In this document: positions 6,313 through 13,613 of the stretch, piece by piece
Layout of the letters: each line of letters starts with the position of its first letter
Numbering within the stretch: the first letter of the stretch is position 1
Source of the DNA: an uncultured Clostridia bacterium
Lineage (GTDB): Bacteria > Bacillota > Clostridia > Christensenellales > UBA1242
DNA: 15,561 bases
NCBI GenBank assembly: GCA_944384475.1
Contig: CALWTN010000020.1
Coordinates: forward strand, 1 to 15,561
Direction of reading: 5' to 3'
The notes under the pieces: model-generated
Database searches by the model: none
Told to the model about the DNA's origin: nothing
Seen by the model: only the letters and a program-made list of their open reading frames with translations
Position numbers and translations under genes: made by a program

Positions 6313-7125
6313 ATGCAAAAAGCCACGCAAACGATGAGCAAAAATCAAAAAATAGTAAGGTGGGTTTTGATTGCACTTGATTTTGCAATCATGCTCACAG
6401 GGCTTGCTATGGCAATTTATTGGCAGGCGGTTGGCGACCCTCAAAACAGATTTTTGGCAAGCATAGGAATCTTTTGTTTTGGGTTTGTTCCTTTTATATA
6501 TGAACTCATCTCTTGGGGCAGAGTGCCAAATTCGGTGCTTTTGATTTTTGACATCTATTTGGCGATTGCTGGGCTTTGGGGTGCAACCTTTAATGGCTAC
6601 AACACTTTTGAATGGCTTGATATTGTTGTGCACTTGATAATGGGCTATGCAGTGTCAATGTTTGGGCTGTTTTTGCTTTGCCGAACAAAACAAAACAAGA
6701 CGATGCATTATGTAACGCTTGGGTTGTTTTGCGTGTGCTTTTCTCTGTTTGTGGAATGCGTTTGGGAAGTGTGCGAATGGTTTGTGGATAACTTTTTTGG
6801 ACAAACCGCACAAGGTTTTCCGATTGAGGGCTACGACGCGCCGCTTGTAACCGACACCATGATTGACATAGTTTGCAATTTAAGTGGTGCGCTGCTGTTT
6901 TTAATACATTATCTTGTTGGTAAAGCTACAAAAAATAAATATTTATTTATTGAAAAAATGGAAGAAGAATTTTCAAATAAATATATTTTATTTGAAAAAT
7001 CAAATAAAAAAATAAATAATTATTCGCCTGAAAATATCGAGCAAAAAAATGATGACGAAAAATTAAATAAAAGTGAAAATAACAGCGAAAAAAATCAAAA
7101 AAATAATCAAAAAAATAATAATTAA
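6313..7125 (+). CDS. Multispanning membrane protein, DUF2238/YjdF-like, with Asn/Lys-rich tail
   Basis: An integral membrane protein of 270 aa, likely with six helices (about 16-38, 47-67, 72-92, 100-122, 133-150 and 183-203). Polar residues inside the helices recall the DUF2238/YjdF family: WLDIVVHLIMGY (Asp103, His107), FVECVWEVCEW (Glu148, Glu152, Glu155) and a loop-helix DTMIDIVCNLSG (Asp181, Asp185). The pattern DxxxH ... ExxWExxEW ... DTxxD suggests a conserved polar or metal site, but the family's function is unknown and the match is from memory. Residues after about 205 form a hydrophilic, low-complexity tail rich in Asn, Lys and Glu, encoded by very AT-rich DNA with several A7 runs. 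AAGGA (6302-6306) lies six bases before the ATG, and only two bases separate it from the valS stop, so it is co-transcribed with valS. Confidence 0.7.
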   Translation: MQKATQTMSKNQKIVRWVLIALDFAIMLTGLAMAIYWQAVGDPQNRFLASIGIFCFGFVPFIYELISWGRVPNSVLLIFDIYLAIAGLWGATFNGYNTFEWLDIVVHLIMGYAVSMFGLFLLCRTKQNKTMHYVTLGLFCVCFSLFVECVWEVCEWFVDNFFGQTAQGFPIEGYDAPLVTDTMIDIVCNLSGALLFLIHYLVGKATKNKYLFIEKMEEEFSNKYILFEKSNKKINNYSPENIEQKNDDEKLNKSENNSEKNQKNNQKNNN

Positions 7126-7132
7126 TTTAATT

Positions 7133-7160
7133 AAAAAAATCGCCATTTTGGCGATTTTAT
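7133..7160. terminator. Bidirectional terminator between convergent operons
   Basis: AAAATCGCCA (7136-7145) pairs perfectly with TGGCGATTTT (7149-7158) around a TTT loop. A seven-base A-run (7133-7139) gives a U-tract on the minus strand, and ATTTTTG follows on the plus strand. The stem overlaps the stop codon of the minus-strand nucleotidyltransferase (7157-7159). It ends both the valS operon and the exporter operon. Confidence 0.88.
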
Positions 7161-7906
7161 TTTTGCAAGTTGTCTATTGTGCTTTCAATATTGTAATATG
7201 CCTCAGGCGTGCCGATGTCGACATAATGTCGAGGGTATATGTCAAAAGCATAGACAGGTTGCCTTTTTGAAAGCCATGCAGGGAAATATCCCGGTGCATC
7301 AGGGCTTCCACCAGAAGCAAGATAGGTGTCCAAAAGTTTTACTGTTTTTGCGTTGTAGATATAGAATGGGCCAACAGCAAATGTGCCTTGTGGTTCTTTT
7401 GGTTTTTCTTCCATTTGCAAAACCATATTATTTTTATCTAAAATTGCCACTCCGCCTGCTTGCAAAACTTTTTTATCACTTTTATTTTCTCCAAAAATGA
7501 CGGTGTTTTTATTATGTTGAATATAGAAATCATAGAGCTCTGAAAGAGTAAAATCAAACCAGTTGTCGCCAGCTAGAACCATGATTTCGCCTTTGTATTT
7601 TAATTGGTCAAGGGCAAATTTAATATCGCCGATTGCGCCCAGCCTATCTTCGTTGCTGGTTGTTTCATCGTTTAGAATGGTTATCTTTTTTGAAGAAGAA
7701 ATTTGTGGCTTAAAGTCACAAAAATTTTGATAAAAACGTTGGTTTGAAACTATGACAATTTCATCAATATCTTTGATAGGCTCAATATTATCAATCAAAA
7801 GCTCCAGCAGCGTTTTGCCTTTAACTTCTAAAAGTGTTTTAGGTGTGTTGATTGTCAAAGGGTAGAGTCTTGTGCCATAGCCCGCACACAGTAAAATTGC
7901 TTTCAT
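7157..7906 (-). CDS. Sugar-phosphate nucleotidyltransferase (NTP_transferase family)
   Basis: A 249-aa soluble enzyme of the NTP_transferase (RmlA/GlmU-N/LicC-like) superfamily. It should couple an NTP with a sugar-1-phosphate or phosphoalcohol to make an activated NDP (or CDP) donor. CAGYGTRLYPLT (residues 7-18) is the nucleotide-binding loop, with the usual Lys in NTPKTLLEV (Lys23). LAGDNWFDF (111-119) supplies the metal-binding Asp. MEEKPKEPQG, then GPFYIYN, are the family's later sugar-site segments. The C-terminus is short, without a left-handed helix acyltransferase domain, so this is not a full GlmU. The substrate cannot be assigned: LicC-type CTP:phosphocholine and glucose-1-phosphate thymidylyl- or uridylyltransferases all fit. 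AGGAG (7913-7917) overlaps the stop region of the upstream ABC gene, only 11 bases away, making it the last gene of the exporter operon. Confidence 0.87.
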   Translation of the reverse strand: MKAILLCAGYGTRLYPLTINTPKTLLEVKGKTLLELLIDNIEPIKDIDEIVIVSNQRFYQNFCDFKPQISSSKKITILNDETTSNEDRLGAIGDIKFALDQLKYKGEIMVLAGDNWFDFTLSELYDFYIQHNKNTVIFGENKSDKKVLQAGGVAILDKNNMVLQMEEKPKEPQGTFAVGPFYIYNAKTVKLLDTYLASGGSPDAPGYFPAWLSKRQPVYAFDIYPRHYVDIGTPEAYYNIESTIDNLQK

Positions 7907-7917
7907 TTTTTTCTCCT

Positions 7918-9966
7918 TTATTCGTGTCTTAGCGATTCGACAGGATCAAGTTTTGATGCTTTGTTTGATGGATACAATCCGCTTAGCATGCTGACTGCGA
8001 TACTTACGCCCAATGCGATTAAGAAATAATACCATTTTAGCGAAAGTGGTGCAAACCCAAGCAGCCCGCTTAGCACTGCAACGAAAATCCCGTAAATTGC
8101 AACCGCCAATATAATGCCAACAATTCCGCTCAGTAGCCCAACCAGAAAACTTTCAGAAGTGAATATAAGTCGTATGTCCTTTCTGCGAGCGCCGATTGAT
8201 TTTAAAACACCAATCTCCTTGGTGCGTTCACTTACGGAAATGTAAAGCACTACTAATATCATAATAGCACTAACAACAAGCGATATGCAAGCGATTATAG
8301 TTAATGCAATGCTTATTGTGTTGGACATTTCAGAGAACATAGTCGTAAGTCCTTCTTCAATCGAGCCTGAATACTTTGCGCTGGACATGATATAGTCGTT
8401 TAAGAAGGCGGCCGTTTCCACGTCCGTGTCGATGTAGTAAGTTGTCTCTGGGAACGAATCGGCGTCAAGCCCATTTTCTGTTGCCATGCTTTTTAGGAAG
8501 TCAAAATCAACATACATTGCCAAAACGCTTTGAATGACGGAAGTGTCAACAACGCCTGTGATTGTAACTTCGGCAGTGAACGGACTGTCTATGCCGTTCA
8601 TTTGCACGGTTAATATGATTTTTTGTCCCACAACTTGCTCTGTTCCTAAAAGCTGTTTAAAAATGCTGTATGCGGCAGGGGTGAGCATAACTTCGTTTTC
8701 ACCGCTCATTGAGCCTTCTATCAAATTTACATCTGTATAGTAAGGAGGTGTGGTGTAGATGTATGAAACCTCGGTTATTCCAGTTTGAGGTTGCCCCTGT
8801 TCGTCTGGCAAAAACTGTGTGCCATCTGGAAACGCAAAGCTTAAATTGATTCCCATGCCAGTTATAGACGAAAAACCTGGCATCAGACTTTCTTCACTAA
8901 CCCTGTAATCATAGTCGTTTTCTTCTAAGGCGGTGTTTAACTCTTCAATCAGTTGTTGTTTTTCTTGCTTTGTGAAAGGATCGTGCAGAAATGCGCCTAT
9001 TATATCATCGCCTTTTTTTGCGATTGTAACAATGTTTGGATTTGTAAAGTTTTGCGAGACATCGGCTATGTATTGATCTAAGCCAGAGCCGAATGCAAGC
9101 ATTATGATAAGCGCAACTATGCTGATTGCAACGCCAAAAGCCATGAGGAAGTTTTTGGTTTTGCTTGCCCACATGTTATGAAAAGCCAATCTGACAGCAG
9201 AGCGGACAGAAAGCCTTTGGTTTTGGCTTCTTTGTGACTTTTCAATTTTTGGTATGTTTATCTTTTTGCTTTTTTTGTAGGCTTTATTTTTTTGATCTCT
9301 GATAATTTTGCCGTCAGAGATTTCAACAACTCGAGATGAAACGGAGGCTATTTTTTCTGAATGTGTAACCATGATTACAAGTTTGCCTTCGTCTGCAATT
9401 TCTTTCATAATCTCAAGAATTTGTGCAGAAGTGCCTGAATCAAGAGCGCCTGTTGGCTCGTCTGCCAAGATGATGTCAGGATCGTTGATAAGCGCCCTTG
9501 CAATCGCAACCCTTTGTTTTTGCCCGCCTGAAAGTTGATTTGGTTTGCGTTTGAGTTGGTTTTCTAAGCCCAGCCTCGTCAAAATAGCCGTGGCTTTTTC
9601 CACTTTTTCTTCTGGCGAAACGTTTGAAAGCGTTAGGGCGATTGTGACGTTATCCAAAATAGAGAGGTGAGGAATCAAATTGAAGGATTGAAAAACAAAC
9701 CCGACTTTATTTTTTCTATATTTATCAAGCATTTTATCTGGTTTGCCTCTAAGATTTTCACCTTCGACAAAAATATCGCCTTCAAACTGACTGTCCAGCC
9801 CGCCGATTAAATTCATCAGTGTGCTTTTTCCGCTTCCGCTTTCGCCCACGATTGAAACGAGCTCGCCTTTTTTAAAGCAAACGTTAATATCGGTTAGGGC
9901 GGTAAATTTTTCCTTATTGCCGACAGGATAATGTTTGTAGACGTGTTTAATTTCAATTTCTTTCAT
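7918..9966 (-). CDS. MacB-like ABC transporter: ATPase fused to FtsX-type permease
   Basis: A 682-aa single-chain type VII ABC half-transporter (MacB/LolCDE superfamily). The N-terminal ATPase has Walker A GESGSGKST (41-49), Q-loop VFQSFNLIPH, signature LSGGQ (145-149), Walker B IILADE with catalytic Glu170, and switch His202. A basic linker (about 225-255) leads to helix 1 (about 274-296), an extracytoplasmic domain of about 250 residues, and three C-terminal helices (about 551-576, 604-631, 646-663). The motif SERTKEIGVLKSIGARRKDI after helix 2 is the FtsX/MacB cytoplasmic hallmark. Such proteins work as dimers by mechanotransmission, for example in peptide or antibiotic export, or resistance. 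No MacA-like adaptor is in the window. It starts nine bases after the upstream exporter gene, with AAGGTG at 9972-9977 overlapping that gene's stop. Confidence 0.92.
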   Translation of the reverse strand: MKEIEIKHVYKHYPVGNKEKFTALTDINVCFKKGELVSIVGESGSGKSTLMNLIGGLDSQFEGDIFVEGENLRGKPDKMLDKYRKNKVGFVFQSFNLIPHLSILDNVTIALTLSNVSPEEKVEKATAILTRLGLENQLKRKPNQLSGGQKQRVAIARALINDPDIILADEPTGALDSGTSAQILEIMKEIADEGKLVIMVTHSEKIASVSSRVVEISDGKIIRDQKNKAYKKSKKINIPKIEKSQRSQNQRLSVRSAVRLAFHNMWASKTKNFLMAFGVAISIVALIIMLAFGSGLDQYIADVSQNFTNPNIVTIAKKGDDIIGAFLHDPFTKQEKQQLIEELNTALEENDYDYRVSEESLMPGFSSITGMGINLSFAFPDGTQFLPDEQGQPQTGITEVSYIYTTPPYYTDVNLIEGSMSGENEVMLTPAAYSIFKQLLGTEQVVGQKIILTVQMNGIDSPFTAEVTITGVVDTSVIQSVLAMYVDFDFLKSMATENGLDADSFPETTYYIDTDVETAAFLNDYIMSSAKYSGSIEEGLTTMFSEMSNTISIALTIIACISLVVSAIMILVVLYISVSERTKEIGVLKSIGARRKDIRLIFTSESFLVGLLSGIVGIILAVAIYGIFVAVLSGLLGFAPLSLKWYYFLIALGVSIAVSMLSGLYPSNKASKLDPVESLRHE

Positions 9967-9975
9967 TTTTTCACC

Positions 9976-11766
9976 TTATTCTTTTGCCTGCTTGTTTTCG
10001 TCAAATTGACTTGCGTAAAGCGAGGCATAGAAACCGCCTTTTTCAAGAAGCTCGTCATGTTTGCCGTGTTCGACAACTTCTCCGTTTGCCATCACGATAA
10101 TTTGATCAGCGTTTCTGATTGTAGAAAGCCTGTGAGCGATCACAAAACTTGTTCTGCCTTTGGTGAGTTTATCCATTGCGTTTTGGATTAGCGCCTCCGT
10201 TCGGGTGTCTACCGAGCTTGTGGCTTCATCAAGGATGAGCATAGGTGAGTTTTGAATCATCGCTCGAGCAATCGTTAAAAGTTGTTTTTGACCTTGGCTT
10301 ACCAAAGAGTCTTCTTTTAAGATCATGTTGTAATTTCCTGGCAGTGTTGTTATGAAATGATGCACGTTTGCCATTTTGCAGGCCTTGATCATTTCTTCGT
10401 CAGTAGCGTTTGGATTTCCAAACTTTAAATTATCTCTAATTGTGCCTTCAAAAAGCCATGTGTCTTGCAAAACCATGCCAAAAAGATTTCTAGCATAGGA
10501 GCGTGTCATATCATGTATATTTACGCCGTCAACTAAAATTTCGCCACTGTTTACCTCATAAAAGCGCATTAATAAGTTTACCAAAGTTGTTTTTCCTGCA
10601 CCAGTTGGCCCAACGATTGCAATTTTTTGTCCCGGTTGAGCCACAAATGAAAAATTGTGGATTATTGTTTTGCCTTCATCATAACCAAAGCTTACATTTT
10701 TAAATTCAACTTTGCCCTTTATTTTTGGAAGCGTGAGATTGTTTACGTCTGCTGGTTCGTCAGGTTCTGCCAAAAATTCCATAACTCTTTCGCTTGCTGC
10801 GGCGGAAGATTGCAGGGTGGAGAAGACGGTGCCGAGTTGCGAGATAGGTTGGTTGAAAAGTTTGATGTAGGTTATAAATGTGATTATAGACGTGATGAAT
10901 AATATATCGTTGTTTTTGATTGCTATAAAAGCCCCGAGCGCACAAACACCCGCATAAACCAAGTTGCCAATAAAGTTGATGGTTGGCATCATGAGTGCGG
11001 AGAGAAATTGCGATTTTCTAGCTGAATTTTTGAGGCTGTTGTTGATTACATCAAATTCTTGCAGCGCTTTTTCTTCGCCGTTAAACGCTTTTACCACATT
11101 GTGAGCAGAATAAATTTCTTCTATATGACCGTTGATGTTTCCAAGATATTCTTGTTGTCTGTTGAAATATTTTTGCGAAAATTTAACTATCAAAAATATA
11201 AAGCCAAGTGCAAGTGGAATTTCAATCAGCGAAAACAGGGTAAGCTCCCAACTTATTGTAAACATCATAACAGGAATGCCGATGATCATCGTGAATGACG
11301 TGATTAAACTTGGAAGCGAGTTGTTTAAGGTTTGCCCAATTAAATCCACGTCGTTTGTCATGCGAGAGAGCAAGTCGCCATAGGTGTTGTGATCAAAGTA
11401 TGAAAGCGGCAACTTGTTTATCTTTTGTGTGATTTGGCGTCTGTAATTTTCTGAAATCTTGGCAGCGACTTTTGCCATTATGAAATTTTCTATATACGTA
11501 AAACCAAACGAAAAAGCATACATTGTCACCAGCATCAAGCCATATCTTGTTATATTATCAAAATTGAAAGGAGGGATGACGATCTCTTCCATCATCAGGT
11601 TTAACACGTAAGGCCCCATAATAGACAAAACCGTGCCAACTGCAGCAAGAAATACTGAAAAAATTACGGCGATGCGATAAGACTTCATGTTTTTAAAAAG
11701 ATATAACATCGCTTTTTTAAAATCTTTTGAACGTGTGGTGTATGTCATTTTTGCAAAAGGTGGCAT
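9976..11766 (-). CDS. ABC exporter subunit, consensus-Walker-B half (MdlB/TM288-like)
   Basis: A 596-aa type IV ABC exporter half: six membrane helices in about residues 30-310, then an ATPase. Visible motifs are A-loop Tyr362 (VSFGYDEG), Walker A GPTGAGKTT (386-394), Q-loop VLQDTWLF (Gln434), signature VSQGQ (489-493, off the LSGGQ consensus), Walker B MLILDEATSSVD with catalytic Glu514, and switch His545 (VIAHRLSTI). The degenerate signature with an intact Glu is typical of one half of heterodimeric exporters such as TM287/288, LmrCD or BmrCD; the partner is encoded immediately upstream. The start codon shares one base with the partner's stop (TAATG) and has AAGGAGG (11774-11780) seven bases upstream, so the halves are translationally coupled. 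The substrate is unknown (drug, lipid or peptide). Confidence 0.94.
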   Translation of the reverse strand: MPPFAKMTYTTRSKDFKKAMLYLFKNMKSYRIAVIFSVFLAAVGTVLSIMGPYVLNLMMEEIVIPPFNFDNITRYGLMLVTMYAFSFGFTYIENFIMAKVAAKISENYRRQITQKINKLPLSYFDHNTYGDLLSRMTNDVDLIGQTLNNSLPSLITSFTMIIGIPVMMFTISWELTLFSLIEIPLALGFIFLIVKFSQKYFNRQQEYLGNINGHIEEIYSAHNVVKAFNGEEKALQEFDVINNSLKNSARKSQFLSALMMPTINFIGNLVYAGVCALGAFIAIKNNDILFITSIITFITYIKLFNQPISQLGTVFSTLQSSAAASERVMEFLAEPDEPADVNNLTLPKIKGKVEFKNVSFGYDEGKTIIHNFSFVAQPGQKIAIVGPTGAGKTTLVNLLMRFYEVNSGEILVDGVNIHDMTRSYARNLFGMVLQDTWLFEGTIRDNLKFGNPNATDEEMIKACKMANVHHFITTLPGNYNMILKEDSLVSQGQKQLLTIARAMIQNSPMLILDEATSSVDTRTEALIQNAMDKLTKGRTSFVIAHRLSTIRNADQIIVMANGEVVEHGKHDELLEKGGFYASLYASQFDENKQAKE

Positions 11767-13508
11767 TATAATTCCTCCTTTTTAAGTTGAGATAGGGCAA
11801 TTTCTTGATAAACAGGGCAGGTGGACATAAGAGAGTCATGCGTTCCAATTCCCACCATTTCGCCTTCGTTGAGCACTATAATCTGATCGGCATTGCGAAT
11901 TGTGCCAATCCTGTGTGCAACAATAAGCTGAGTTATGCCTTTTGTGTGCGTGGCGAGCGCTTTTCGCAGTGCTTTATCTGTTTTATAATCCAGCGCAGAA
12001 AAACTATCGTCAAAGATGAGAATCTCTGGCTTTTTAACAAGCGCCCTTGCTATGCTTAACCTCTGTTTTTGTCCGCCTGAAACGTTGTGCCCGCCTTGTG
12101 CAATGTGATCTTGCAATCCTTCTGGTTTTTTATAGACGAAGCTTGATTGAGAAATTTTGATTGCCTCTGCCACATCCTTGTCAGTGGCGTTTGGATTGCC
12201 ATATTTTATGTTTTCTTCTATTGTCCCTGAAAACAAAATTCCTTTTTGTGGGACGTAACCAATTTTGTTGTGCAAATCGTGAATTTTGTAATCCTTAACG
12301 TCAATGCCATCGACCAAAACTTGACCGTCAGTGCAGTCATAAAATCTTGGGATTAGATTTATAAGGGTGGATTTGCCAGAGCCTGTTGAGCCGATGAATG
12401 CCACAGTTTGACCTTTTTGCGCTTTGAATGAGATGTTTTTCAGCACATAGTCATCCGCACCTGGATAGATGAAAGAAACGTTTTTAAATTCAATCGTTCC
12501 AATTTCGGTGGGCTGCTTGTTGCCTTCGCCGTCAACTATGCTGGACTTAGAAGCTAAAACCTGTTTTATTCTCTGTGCCGAAACCATACCTCTTGGAATA
12601 AGCACCATAAGCATTGAAACCATCATAAATGCCATAATAATTTGTATTGCATATTGTGTAAATTTCGAAAGCACTTCAAAATCAATAGCGCCGTCGGTTA
12701 TCAAATAAGCGCCAAGCCACACAAGCGCAAGCGAAGTGCCTTGCATTATCAACGAAATGCCTGGGCCGAGCAAACCCGTCAGTCTGTTGATGAAGATGTT
12801 GGTTTTAGTTAGTTTTACATTTACCTTATCAAACTTTTGCTCTTGAAATTCTTCTGCGCCGTTGGCTCTGACAACCTTAATTCCTGTCAGGTTTTCACGT
12901 GTAACCAAGTTTACGTTGTCGGTGAGGCCTTGCACTTTTTTAAATTTTGGCACAACAAAGAAGAACATCATTGAAACGAGCAACAACAAAGCGACAACTG
13001 AAACAGCCGTTACGATTGAAAGTTGCTGAGAAAGGTTTATAATTTTTATAATTGCAACAACCGCTGTGATCGGCGCTGTCAAACCCATATTGATAGTCAT
13101 AATCAGCACCATTTGAAGCTGAGTTATGTCGTTTGTAGAGCGTGTTATCAGTGACGCAATCGAGAATTTATTTATTTCGTTCATTGAAAAATTGTTGACT
13201 TTTTCAAAGACGTTGCGGCGTATTTTTGCCATAACCGACGTGACCACAAGTGCGCTTAAATAACTCACACAAAGTTTTGAAAGAAACGCACCTGCAACTG
13301 TTAATAACATAAATCCGCCGTTTTTTAGTATGTCGTCCCAAAACAAGCTCAAATCGCCAGCGAGCGCTCCGTCTTGAAGGTTTCCAACTATTGCGCCCAT
13401 AAACTCGGGGAGGGTTAAAGTAAAATAAACGTGAGAGCCTAAAAGAGCCAGCGTCAAAGCTAGCAACAACCATTCTTTAACCGAAAAATATTTAAAAATT
13501 TTTGACAT
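11766..13508 (-). CDS. ABC exporter subunit, degenerate-Walker-B half (MdlA/TM287-like)
   Basis: A 580-aa type IV exporter half and the first gene of a four-gene minus-strand operon. The membrane domain (about 10-310) precedes an ATPase with Walker A GSTGSGKST (373-381), Q-loop YVPQKGILF (Gln421), a canonical signature VSGGQ (476-480), Walker B ILIFDDSFSALD in which Asp501 replaces the catalytic Glu, and switch His532. The Asp Walker B together with the good signature exactly complements the next gene's protein, which has Glu and VSQGQ; the pair should form one active and one degenerate ATP site. No Shine-Dalgarno precedes this ATG. Instead a consensus -10 ends six bases upstream, so the transcript is predicted to be leaderless. 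A 36-bp inverted repeat overlaps the promoter. Confidence 0.94.
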   Translation of the reverse strand: MSKIFKYFSVKEWLLLALTLALLGSHVYFTLTLPEFMGAIVGNLQDGALAGDLSLFWDDILKNGGFMLLTVAGAFLSKLCVSYLSALVVTSVMAKIRRNVFEKVNNFSMNEINKFSIASLITRSTNDITQLQMVLIMTINMGLTAPITAVVAIIKIINLSQQLSIVTAVSVVALLLLVSMMFFFVVPKFKKVQGLTDNVNLVTRENLTGIKVVRANGAEEFQEQKFDKVNVKLTKTNIFINRLTGLLGPGISLIMQGTSLALVWLGAYLITDGAIDFEVLSKFTQYAIQIIMAFMMVSMLMVLIPRGMVSAQRIKQVLASKSSIVDGEGNKQPTEIGTIEFKNVSFIYPGADDYVLKNISFKAQKGQTVAFIGSTGSGKSTLINLIPRFYDCTDGQVLVDGIDVKDYKIHDLHNKIGYVPQKGILFSGTIEENIKYGNPNATDKDVAEAIKISQSSFVYKKPEGLQDHIAQGGHNVSGGQKQRLSIARALVKKPEILIFDDSFSALDYKTDKALRKALATHTKGITQLIVAHRIGTIRNADQIIVLNEGEMVGIGTHDSLMSTCPVYQEIALSQLKKEEL

Positions 13509-13514
13509 GTGTAA

Positions 13515-13543
13515 AGTATATGATTTTGAACAAAAATAGTCAA
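13515..13543 (-). promoter_or_regulatory. Consensus promoter of the exporter operon, predicted leaderless
   Basis: On the minus strand TTGACT (13543-13538) and TATACT (13520-13515) are separated by exactly 17 bases. Counting seven bases beyond the -10 puts +1 at or within a base or two of 13508, the A of the ATG. There is no SD-like purine run between promoter and start. Confidence 0.75.
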
Positions 13544-13559
13544 ATATTTTTGTCCAAAA
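13524..13559. promoter_or_regulatory. Probable repressor operator: two TTTTGNNCAAAA dyads in a 36-bp inverted repeat
   Basis: TTTTGAACAAAA (13524-13535) and TTTTGTCCAAAA (13548-13559) are each palindromic about a two-base centre, 24 bases centre to centre. Together with flanking bases they form 15-base arms matching at 14 of 15 positions around GTCAAA (13539-13544). The first dyad lies wholly within the spacer between -35 and -10 of the exporter promoter; the second lies just upstream of the -35. This is the placement of a repressor site. No regulator gene is in the window, so the binding protein is unknown. Confidence 0.6.
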
Positions 13560-13583
13560 CGTTTTTATTTTTTTGGGTAGCTA

Positions 13584-13592
13584 TGCTATAAT
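13584..13592 (+). promoter_or_regulatory. Extended -10 promoter of the solenoid-permease operon
   Basis: TGC at 13584-13586 directly precedes a perfect TATAAT at 13587-13592, an extended -10 element. The -35 position (13564-13569, TTTATT) matches only weakly, as is usual for extended -10 promoters. The start codon lies 21 bases downstream. Confidence 0.7.
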
Positions 13593-13600
13593 TTCAACAT

Positions 13601-13607
13601 AAAGGAG
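13601..13607 (+). promoter_or_regulatory. Shine-Dalgarno deciding the start of the solenoid gene
   Basis: AAAGGAG at 13601-13607 abuts an in-frame ATG at 13608, which is too close to use, and lies six bases before the ATG at 13614, which is ideal. The start at 13614 is therefore preferred. Confidence 0.8.
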
Positions 13608-13613
13608 ATGAAT

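Noticed and set aside
7073..7270. Short open frame running through the convergent terminator
   Set aside because: It crosses the hairpin at 7136-7158 and the end of the nucleotidyltransferase gene; the translation is low-complexity and then antisense.
7157..7906. Naming the nucleotidyltransferase glmU, rmlA or galU
   Set aside because: The length and motifs support only the superfamily; the C-terminal domain of GlmU is absent and no sugar-pathway neighbours fix the substrate.
13204..13473. Minus-strand open frame of 89 codons inside the first exporter gene
   Set aside because: It is an out-of-frame shadow of the ABC gene, with no Shine-Dalgarno and no family resemblance.
13524..13570. The 36-bp inverted repeat as a transcription terminator
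   Set aside because: No plus-strand gene ends here, and on the minus strand no U-tract follows before the promoter -10. Its overlap with a consensus promoter fits an operator better.
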